Source: an uncultured Bacilli bacterium (lineage in GTDB: Bacteria > Bacillota_I > Bacilli_A > RF39 > UBA660). From it: a stretch of 18,762 bases of DNA. The translations under genes were made by a program, and so were the position numbers. The notes below the pieces were generated by a model. It was given only the letters and a program-made list of their open reading frames with translations, ran no database searches and was not told the DNA's origin. The stretch spans positions 1-18,762 of the forward strand of contig CALVYX010000066.1 of NCBI GenBank assembly GCA_944372315.1. The letters run 5' to 3'. Below are positions 13,595-18,762 of this stretch, one piece after another (the first letter of the stretch is position 1; the number at the start of each line of letters is the position of its first letter).

Positions 13595-14404
13595 TTATTC
13601 AATAAAATTGTTAAGAAAATAGGCAACTCCATTTTCATCATTAGATAATGTTACATAATCTGCTTGTTTTATGAGTTCACTATTGGCATTACCCATAGCC
13701 ACTTTAAAACCTACTTCATGAAACATTTGATAATCATTGATATGATCACCAATACAAACCGCTTCTTCTTTTTTAATATTTAAATAATTTAATAAATGTT
13801 TTATTGCTTGACCTTTGTTAATATTTACATTGACAATATCAAAAAAATAAACCGTTAAGTTATCTACTATTCTAGTTGAGATATTTGCCATAAATAGAGA
13901 AGGAATTTCATTTACAATTGTTTTTAGTTCATTCATTTTAGGTTCATTACTACCAGTAATTACTATTTGATAAATATCAATATTACTAATTTCATTAATC
14001 GAGTGAATTGGTTTTATACCATTTTCCTTAACGTTATGTAAATAATGATTACCATAACGCATTTCTTTGGTGTTGATAATAAAACCTAAATGGTTTTCTA
14101 AACAATAATTCCAGAGGGTAGTAATTGTCTTAAAGTCGAGATTACTACTAAAAATATTTTTATCTAGTTTATAGTCATAAACAAAAGCACCATTACAGCT
14201 GATAGCGTAATTAGAAGCACTAGCTTGTTTACTAAAATCGCATACATATTGATTCGTTCGACCAGAACAAAGAACCACAAAAATATTTTTATCTGTTATT
14301 CTTTTAATTGCTTTTTTATTAGTTTCTTCTAAACATCTTTTACTATTAGTTAATGTTCCATCGATATCAACAAAAATAATTTTTATATTTTTTAATTTTT
14401 TCAT
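13595..14404 (-). CDS. Cof-type HAD superfamily hydrolase (sugar-phosphate/nucleotide phosphatase class)
   Basis: 269 residues, the usual length for Cof/YidA-like phosphatases. Motif I is FVDIDGTLT with nucleophile Asp13 and acid/base Asp15; motif II is LCSGR with Ser47; motif III is the Lys of NKGQA (Lys197); motif IV is GDHINDYQM with Asp220 and Asp224. The C2-type cap lies between motifs II and III (about 85-185). These enzymes are Mg2+-dependent and cleave phosphate from small metabolites such as sugar phosphates or flavin/pyridoxal phosphate. The real substrate cannot be told from sequence. ATG 14404 has GAGGAG eight bases upstream. It has its own promoter (14424-14452) and was followed by an HD phosphohydrolase gene that is now a remnant. 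Confidence 0.9.
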   Translation of the reverse strand: MKKLKNIKIIFVDIDGTLTNSKRCLEETNKKAIKRITDKNIFVVLCSGRTNQYVCDFSKQASASNYAISCNGAFVYDYKLDKNIFSSNLDFKTITTLWNYCLENHLGFIINTKEMRYGNHYLHNVKENGIKPIHSINEISNIDIYQIVITGSNEPKMNELKTIVNEIPSLFMANISTRIVDNLTVYFFDIVNVNINKGQAIKHLLNYLNIKKEEAVCIGDHINDYQMFHEVGFKVAMGNANSELIKQADYVTLSNDENGVAYFLNNFIE

Positions 14405-14423
14405 TATGTTTCTCCTCTATATT

Positions 14424-14452
14424 ATTATATCGGATAATAAAAAAACTAACAA
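14424..14452 (-). promoter_or_regulatory. Promoter of the HAD phosphatase gene, overlapping a terminator
   Basis: On the minus strand: TTGTTA (14447-14452), a 17-base spacer and TATAAT (14424-14429). The -35 box lies within the hairpin that ends the upstream ABC operon. Confidence 0.7.
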
Positions 14453-14465
14453 TGTTTTGTTAGTT
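14438..14465 (-). terminator. Terminator of the GntR-ABC operon
   Basis: On the minus strand AACTAACA pairs with TGTTAGTT (positions 14458-14465 and 14444-14451) around AAACAT, followed by T residues. Confidence 0.85.
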
Positions 14466-15256
14466 TATTCTAAATTCAATTTAGTATTTATAAATTTACA
14501 AGATAAGAAGTAACATCCGATAGGAATTAAAATACTTAATATTCCAGAAGAGATGAATAGGGAAGCCATATCTTTAAATGTTGCATATTCGCTACTCATA
14601 ACATCTATTAGGTTAGGATCAATTAGTATTGTAAGACCTACACATATAAGTGATAGTACTTGTAATACTCCATAGATAACTAATCCATATACAATAGAAT
14701 ATACTATTTTATTACTATATCTTTGATGCCCTAAGATAAGTGCAAGATAGAATATTAATACATAACCCATATATCCAGTGATCATTGTCATAATAGTATA
14801 ACTATAACCAACCCATGGTTCTATTTCCATAGCAATAAATAATTTATTGATAAGACCAAATATTCCACTTAGGGATCCTTTGGTATAGAAAGCAACTAAT
14901 AATGCTATAATCATTACAATGGTACTGATTACTGAGAAGACAAAGGATGTAATTGTTTGTGATAAGATAATATTACTTCTTTTTACTGGTAAAGTATTAG
15001 TAAGATATCCTTCATCTTTTAAGACATTTCTATAAAATCTTCTAATAGATACAAAGAAGGTATAGAATAGAATGGCTACTATTAACATGATAAAGAACAT
15101 TAACATCATACCATTAATAAAACTAGTCACTGGAAAATGCTCTTTTACAATTCCTGATATTCTTACTAATAGTCCTAATAAAATAACTAATCCATAAAAA
15201 GGAACTAAACTTTTCGCTAATGATTTAAAATCATATTTTAATAATTTATTTAACAT
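14465..15256 (-). CDS. ABC transporter permease, YtrA-regulated type
   Basis: 263 residues with about six membrane helices (near 18-34, 47-70, 103-125, 155-176, 185-210, 235-253). It begins with the MLNKLLKYDFKSL amphipathic start usual for ABC-2-type permeases of this operon class, and a conserved loop, FYRNVLKDEGYLTNTLPV (about 74-91), follows the second helix. It works with the ATPase encoded just upstream; the start overlaps the end of that gene by 7 bases, so translation is coupled. Such systems are commonly linked to antimicrobial peptide or cell-wall-antibiotic stress, which is plausible here but not shown by sequence. ATG 15256 has GGGAG nearby. This is the last gene of the operon. 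Confidence 0.85.
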   Translation of the reverse strand: MLNKLLKYDFKSLAKSLVPFYGLVILLGLLVRISGIVKEHFPVTSFINGMMLMFFIMLIVAILFYTFFVSIRRFYRNVLKDEGYLTNTLPVKRSNIILSQTITSFVFSVISTIVMIIALLVAFYTKGSLSGIFGLINKLFIAMEIEPWVGYSYTIMTMITGYMGYVLIFYLALILGHQRYSNKIVYSIVYGLVIYGVLQVLSLICVGLTILIDPNLIDVMSSEYATFKDMASLFISSGILSILIPIGCYFLSCKFINTKLNLE

Positions 15257-15945
15257 TTGAACATCTCCCTAAAAATTGCATCGATTGATTTTTTCTCTTT
15301 TTTTCTTAATTTATCTGCTTCTTCATATAATATGATTTCCCCATTGGAGATAAAGATAACATCATCTAGTATTCTTTCAATATCAGAAATTAAATGAGTT
15401 GAAATAATAATAGATGCATCTTTATTAAAGTTAGTTAAAATAGTATCTAATATATAATCTCTAGCGGCAGGATCAACTCCTCCAATAGGTTCATCTAAAA
15501 TATATAAATCTGCTTTTCTGCTCATTACTAATACTAATTGCACTTTTTCTTTCGTACCTTTAGACATCGTTTTTAATCTATCGGTTGTACTAATATTTAA
15601 TTTCTTTAATAATTTAATAGCTTTTTGGGTATCAAAATCAGAATAAAAATCACTAAAATATTCTAATATTTCACTTACTTTCATATCCATATTTAAATAA
15701 GTTCTCTCGGGTAGATAGGAAATAATTTTTTTACTATTTACTCCTGGCTTTTCTCCATTAATTAATACTTCTCCTTTCGTAGGAGTAATTAAATCGTTCA
15801 TTAATTTAATTAATGTTGTTTTACCACTTCCATTAGATCCTAATAATCCAACGATTCTTCCTTTAGGAATCGCGATATTAATATCTTTTAACACTTTTTT
15901 GAAACCATAGTCTTTATATAGACCATTACATTTTACTAATTCCAT
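15250..15945 (-). CDS. ABC transporter ATP-binding protein
   Basis: 231 residues. Walker A is GSNGSGKT (36-43), Walker B is LYILDEP (147-153) and the H-loop is STH with His184; the D-loop is GVDP. The signature motif is unusual: MSKGTKEKV (127-135) in place of LSGGQ, keeping only Ser and Gly. This variant is typical of ATPases in small GntR-linked transporters. The Q-loop Gln is replaced (SYLPERTYL). It powers the permease encoded next. ATG 15945 has AAAGGA upstream and lies 11 bases after the GntR gene. Family assignment is firm, the transported substrate unknown. Confidence 0.92.
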   Translation of the reverse strand: MELVKCNGLYKDYGFKKVLKDINIAIPKGRIVGLLGSNGSGKTTLIKLMNDLITPTKGEVLINGEKPGVNSKKIISYLPERTYLNMDMKVSEILEYFSDFYSDFDTQKAIKLLKKLNISTTDRLKTMSKGTKEKVQLVLVMSRKADLYILDEPIGGVDPAARDYILDTILTNFNKDASIIISTHLISDIERILDDVIFISNGEIILYEEADKLRKKEKKSIDAIFREMFKC

Positions 15946-15956
15946 ATTAATCCTTT

Positions 15957-16310
15957 CTATTTTGTTTTTAAATAATCAATAATTTCTTTATTATTAATAC
16001 CTAGATTATGCATGTGGTTTAGAAATTCATCTATCTTTTCTTTAGCCAATTCTAATTTTAACTTTTCAATTAGCTTTTTATCATTAGTTACATATCTACC
16101 ATTAGTTCCATCAGTGTAAACTAATTTTTCGTTTTCTAATTCCATAAAAGCTCTTTGCACAGTATTGGGATTTACTTGGAAATCATTAGCTAAATTTCTA
16201 ACCACAGGTAATTTCTCACCACATTGATACTTTCCGGATGCTATTGCTATTTTTAATTGTTCTATTATTTGAACATATATTGGTCGGAAATTATCAAATT
16301 CTATTTCCAT
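15957..16310 (-). CDS. GntR-family transcriptional repressor (YtrA subfamily)
   Basis: 117 residues: an N-terminal winged helix (FDNFRPIYVQIIEQLKIAIASG, then GEKLPVVRNLANDFQVNPNTVQRAFMELENEKLVYTDGTNGRYV, about 6-76) and a short helical tail for dimerisation (about 77-117). The short effector-less tail defines the YtrA subfamily, whose members repress the ABC operon they head. It is the first gene of the operon with the ATPase and permease. A perfect inverted repeat sits over its promoter (16327-16348), so autorepression is likely. The inducer is unknown; envelope stress is the usual suggestion. The start is ATG 16310. Confidence 0.92.
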   Translation of the reverse strand: MEIEFDNFRPIYVQIIEQLKIAIASGKYQCGEKLPVVRNLANDFQVNPNTVQRAFMELENEKLVYTDGTNGRYVTNDKKLIEKLKLELAKEKIDEFLNHMHNLGINNKEIIDYLKTK

Positions 16311-16326
16311 TCCATCATCCCTTTCT

Positions 16327-16348
16327 TTGTATTAATAACTTAATACAA
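16327..16348. promoter_or_regulatory. Probable GntR operator (perfect inverted repeat)
   Basis: TTGTATTAA (16327-16335) and TTAATACAA (16340-16348) are perfect 9-base arms around TAAC. The site covers the expected start of transcription and the edge of the -10 box of the GntR-ABC promoter, as expected for autorepression. Confidence 0.8.
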
Positions 16349-16376
16349 CAATACAACAGATGGCATAATTTGTCAA
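16348..16376 (-). promoter_or_regulatory. Promoter of the GntR-ABC operon
   Basis: On the minus strand: TTGACA (16371-16376), a 17-base spacer and TATTGT (16348-16353). The start of transcription would fall inside the operator. Confidence 0.75.
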
Positions 16377-16406
16377 CAAAAATAGTAGAATAATTTAACA
16401 AGATAA

Positions 16407-16415
16407 TGTTATAAT
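16407..16415 (+). promoter_or_regulatory. Extended -10 promoter of the metallophosphatase gene
   Basis: TGTTATAAT is an extended -10 box 28 bases before the ATG at 16444. There is no clear -35. Confidence 0.6.
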
Positions 16416-16443
16416 GAATTTGTAAGCAGGAAGAGGTAGATTT

Positions 16444-17427
16444 ATGTTAGAAGTTGATGCAAGAATTATTGAACTATTAAAGAAAGGAGTAACATTACAA
16501 AAATTAAAGTCAAGATTAGGCATGTATCCGTCAGATTTAGTAAGAAAAATTCATAGCTTAGAAGATAAAGGATATTTAATTGATCGAATATTTAATGAAT
16601 ATGGAGTTAAATTTAAAATAACCGATACTCCAGTAGTAGCATTACAAGATAATGTTACAATTCCTAATGAATCCAAATTCACTTTTTTAGTTATTTCTGA
16701 TACTCATTTAGGAAATATTTATGAAAATATTTCCTTACTAAAAAAAGTATACGAATATGCAGAGTCTAATAATATTCGATATGTTTTTCATTTAGGAGAT
16801 ATGATAGAAGGACCAGCACTGGAAAATCAAAGCACAGCAAGAATTAAGAGATTAGATATTCATGATCAAGTAGATTTTCTTACTAAAAATTATCCTAAAA
16901 GTGATAGTGTATCTACATTATACATTTTAGGAAATCATGATTATAGAAGTATAGCTAAGGGAATAGATATATCTAAAGTAATTAGCAATAGGCGACTTGA
17001 CATGCATTTTTTAGGATATAAAAATAGTCGCATAACTATAGGAAATAGAACTGTTTTATTACATCATCCTTTTAATATTGTAAACGATCAAAAATATGAT
17101 GATGAAATAAAAGAGTTATATATAAGACCAGAGTTTGATTTAGTGTTAAGAGGACATACTCATCATAATGGTATATATACAAACGAAATGGATTCTGTTG
17201 TTTTAAATGTTCCAGCTTGTTATAATTCACCGTCTAGAGTGTATACGGGAGCATATGAAATAACTTTTAAAAATGATGAACTATTACTACAGTCCCTTAT
17301 TTTATCAGATGAAGTATATCCATTTACATCAATAAAATATTCATTAAAACCTAAACAATTAGTAAAAACTTCTGGTAGTAGTGAAAGTAGAGTAGATAAA
17401 TTTAATAGTAAATATAAAAGAAAATAA
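16444..17427 (+). CDS. Winged-helix / calcineurin-like metallophosphatase fusion
   Basis: 327 residues. The first 55 or so (LEVDARIIELLKKG, LQKLKSRLGMYPSDLVRKIHSLEDKGYLID) look like a winged helix-turn-helix. A linker follows, and then a metallophosphatase domain from about 78 with all motifs: SDTH (Asp86, His88), LGDMIEG (Asp119), LGNHDY (Asn164, His165, Asp166), LLHHP (His207, His208) and RGHTHHNG (His238, His240). These residues bind two metal ions and cleave phosphomonoesters or -diesters such as nucleotides or nucleic acid ends. The N-terminal domain suggests action on nucleic acid or a regulatory role, but this is inference. ATG 16444 follows AGAGGT. The tail is Lys/Ser-rich and disordered. 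It is transcribed divergently from the GntR-ABC operon and appears monocistronic. Terminator signals after it are weak (17425-17446). Confidence 0.85.
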   Translation: MLEVDARIIELLKKGVTLQKLKSRLGMYPSDLVRKIHSLEDKGYLIDRIFNEYGVKFKITDTPVVALQDNVTIPNESKFTFLVISDTHLGNIYENISLLKKVYEYAESNNIRYVFHLGDMIEGPALENQSTARIKRLDIHDQVDFLTKNYPKSDSVSTLYILGNHDYRSIAKGIDISKVISNRRLDMHFLGYKNSRITIGNRTVLLHHPFNIVNDQKYDDEIKELYIRPEFDLVLRGHTHHNGIYTNEMDSVVLNVPACYNSPSRVYTGAYEITFKNDELLLQSLILSDEVYPFTSIKYSLKPKQLVKTSGSSESRVDKFNSKYKRK

Positions 17428-17453
17428 GTTTAATGAGCTTTTTTTATAAAGCC

Positions 17454-17482
17454 TTGACTAATGAATGAATTTATTTTATACT
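17454..17482 (+). promoter_or_regulatory. Promoter of the T-box/gatCA operon
   Basis: TTGACT (17454-17459), a 17-base spacer and TATACT (17477-17482), giving a start near 17489. Confidence 0.8.
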
Positions 17483-17488
17483 ATATCC

Positions 17489-17730
17489 ATCGATGTTGAT
17501 GAAGAGAAGTAACAGTGAAATTCTAGATAAGCGAGTTAGGTATGGTGGAAGCTAACACTAAGGGTCATTGTGAATAACACTTCGGAGTTGCTTATGTGAA
17601 ATAATAGTAATGTAAGCCGGATGTTTACCGTTAAAGAAACTAGTCTTAATAAGAGATCATTTATGATAATTAGGGTGGTACCGCGGATATTACAGTAATT
17701 CGTCCCTTGGGGAAGTTTTACTGTTTTTTT
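17489..17730 (+). promoter_or_regulatory. T-box leader (tRNA-Asn type) upstream of gatCA
   Basis: The leader has the Stem I region with GATGAAGAG near its start and the distal loop GTATGGTGGAAG closed by GTTAG/CTAAC. In the 3' half, GTGAATAACAC forms the specifier region. The conserved T-box AGGGTGGTACCGCGG lies at 17672-17686 and pairs, in the antiterminator, with the region of ATTCGTCCC (17698-17706). The specifier triplet is most likely AAC (17576-17578), an Asn codon; in that register the previous triplet, AAT, is also Asn. Uncharged tRNA-Asn should stabilise the antiterminator and switch on the amidotransferase genes. It fills the otherwise gene-free stretch between 17428 and 17748. Confidence 0.92.
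17692..17730 (+). terminator. T-box regulated terminator
   Basis: ACAGTAA (17692-17698) pairs with TTACTGT (17718-17724), with an inner TTC/GAA and CCC/GGG stem, followed by T residues. It is mutually exclusive with the antiterminator. Confidence 0.85.
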
Positions 17731-17748
17731 ATTGTAAGGAGGATATAT

Positions 17749-18063
17749 ATGAGTAAGTTTACTAAAGAGATGGTAGATGACTATGCAGATAAGTTATTGA
17801 TTGGATTAACTAGTGAAGAAAATAAACAAGTATTAGATGAATTTGAAATTATTGATCAAAATATTGATTTGATAAATCAAATTCCTAATATTAGTGAAGT
17901 TACACCTATGACTCATTGCTTAGATAATTTTGTCTATGAGTTAAGAGAAGATGTAGTAGAAGAGTCTGTTGATATTGATGACTTGTTATCAAACTGTGAT
18001 GACTATATCAATAGAGAAGTAAGAGTACCAAGGGTGGTGGATAAAAATGACATACATGAGTAA
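17749..18063 (+). CDS. gatC: Aspartyl/glutamyl-tRNA amidotransferase subunit C
   Basis: GatC wraps around GatA and stabilises the GatCAB complex that amidates Asp-tRNA-Asn or Glu-tRNA-Gln. The start is ATG 17749, with AAGGAGG eight bases upstream, giving 104 residues. An earlier in-frame TTG (17707) lies in the T-box terminator and is not a start. The protein shows the usual order: a first helix (MVDDYADKLLIGLTSEENKQVLDEF, about 7-31), a second helix (DQNIDLINQIPNI), the signature SEVTPMTH (about residues 48-55) and an acidic C-terminal tail (DIDDLLSNCDDYINREVRVPRVV). It is preceded by the Asn-type T-box and overlaps gatA by 17 bases, so the two are cotranslated. Confidence 0.92.
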   Translation: MSKFTKEMVDDYADKLLIGLTSEENKQVLDEFEIIDQNIDLINQIPNISEVTPMTHCLDNFVYELREDVVEESVDIDDLLSNCDDYINREVRVPRVVDKNDIHE

Positions 18064-18762
18064 AGGAATTAAAGAGATTCATGAAGCATTACAAAGTGGA
18101 AAAGTGACATCAAGTGAATTAATTAAAGAATCATTAGAAAAGTCTCATCAAATACAAGAAAAATGTAATGCTTTTGTAACTATTTTAGATGATGCAAAAG
18201 AAAAAGAAGTAACTAGTGATTTATTATCAGGTATTCCGTATGGTATTAAAGATAACTATAGTACGAAAGGAATTCTAAGTACAGGGTCATCGAATACCTT
18301 AAAGGATTATGTTCCATTTTTTACAGCAACGGCGATTGAAAATTTATCGAAACATGGAGCAGTAGCAGTTAATAAAACAGTCATGGATGAATTTGGTATG
18401 GGTGGAACAGGAACTACAGGACATACGGGTGTAGTTAGAAATCCTTGGGATACCAAAAGAATGTGTGCAGGATCTTCTTCAGGAAGTGCGGCAGCAGTAG
18501 CGGCAGGAGTATATCCTTATGCTACAGGAAGTGACACAGGAGACTCGATTAGAAAACCAGCTGCTTATTGTGGAATTGTAGGGTACAAACCAACCTATGG
18601 AATGATTTCTCGTTATGGATTATTCCCTTTTGCATCTAGCTTAGATCACTGTGGAGCTTTAACTAGAAGTGTAGAAGACGCAGCTATTGTAGTGGATGCT
18701 ATGAAAGGTATTGATAAACTTGATATGACTAGTTGGGACTCTAGTAACATTCATTTATATGA
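18047..18762 (+). CDS. gatA: Aspartyl/glutamyl-tRNA amidotransferase subunit A, N-terminal half (cut by the window end)
   Basis: GatA is the amidase that releases ammonia from Gln and passes it to GatB. ATG 18047 lies inside the end of gatC, with GGTGG six bases upstream; a second ATG at 18056 is less well placed. About 238 of the usual 475-490 residues are present. The Ser-cisSer-Lys triad is complete: Lys68 (GIPYGIKDN), cis-Ser143 (AGSSSGSAAAVAAG) and nucleophile Ser167 (GSDTGDSIRKPAA). The residue before the nucleophile is Asp instead of the usual Gly (GGS), a form I associate with Mollicutes-like GatA. The frame runs off the window at 18762, and gatB presumably follows. Confidence 0.95.
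   Translation, partial: MTYMSKGIKEIHEALQSGKVTSSELIKESLEKSHQIQEKCNAFVTILDDAKEKEVTSDLLSGIPYGIKDNYSTKGILSTGSSNTLKDYVPFFTATAIENLSKHGAVAVNKTVMDEFGMGGTGTTGHTGVVRNPWDTKRMCAGSSSGSAAAVAAGVYPYATGSDTGDSIRKPAAYCGIVGYKPTYGMISRYGLFPFASSLDHCGALTRSVEDAAIVVDAMKGIDKLDMTSWDSSNIHLY

Noticed and set aside
17425..17446. Terminator after the metallophosphatase gene
   Set aside because: A T run is present but the stem is only about three pairs, which is too weak to list as a feature.
17707..17748. Longer GatC starting at TTG 17707
   Set aside because: The extension would be read from the T-box terminator hairpin. ATG 17749 has AAGGAGG and matches the family N-terminus.

Overview
The window comes from a very AT-rich, low-GC anaerobic member of the Firmicutes, most likely a gut-type lineage on the Bacilli/Mollicutes side (RF39- or Erysipelotrichia-like). 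Support: AAGGAGG-type ribosome binding sites, short U-tract terminators, a T-box leader, a YtrA-type GntR/ABC operon, BspA-type (DUF285) surface repeats, a Mollicutes-like GatA, an [FeFe] hydrogenase and a 2-hydroxyacyl-CoA dehydratase-activase-like gene set. The taxon is inferred. Translation follows the standard bacterial code: Trp is TGG, and none of the 18 intact genes that end in the window stops with TGA.

Layout. 1-410: the acidic 3' end of an unknown gene and its terminator. 550-2660: a decaying surface-protein region. A protein with a SipW-type signal segment is joined by a frameshift to a BspA-like repeat domain and has lost its ATG. It is followed by a 734-bp decayed IS30-family element, and then by an orphan C-terminal tail with its own terminator. 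2654-5583 (minus): three overlapping genes, COG3580-like, COG3581-like and an HgdC/BadF-type activase, which look like the separated parts of the large CoA-activase/DUF2229 proteins and probably form an ATP-driven low-potential iron-sulfur reductase. 5712-10140 (plus): a membrane thioredoxin with a PH-domain partner, an unknown anchored protein, a three-LysM protein with no signal peptide, and a five-helix membrane protein with DUF4352-like outer domains. 10210-11658: an [FeFe] hydrogenase with an N-terminal rubredoxin knuckle. 11681-13131 (minus): a DUF3137-lemA pair whose first gene appears to start at ACG. 13276-13349: tRNA-Cys. 13439-14404 (minus): a Cof-type HAD phosphatase followed by a collapsed HD-phosphohydrolase remnant. 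14465-16310 (minus): a GntR regulator, ABC ATPase and ABC permease operon with a perfect 9-bp inverted-repeat operator. 16444-17427: a winged-helix/metallophosphatase fusion. 17454-18762: an Asn-type T-box leader driving gatC and gatA (cut by the window end).

How the parts fit. The hydrogenase and the activase cassette indicate strictly anaerobic, ferredoxin-level redox chemistry. The T-box links amidotransferase expression to uncharged tRNA-Asn, suggesting that Asn-tRNA is made by transamidation. Intergenic spaces are tight, and some promoters place the -35 box inside the preceding terminator hairpin. Gene decay (lost start codons, frameshifts, internal deletions) is concentrated in the surface/IS region and in the HD remnant.
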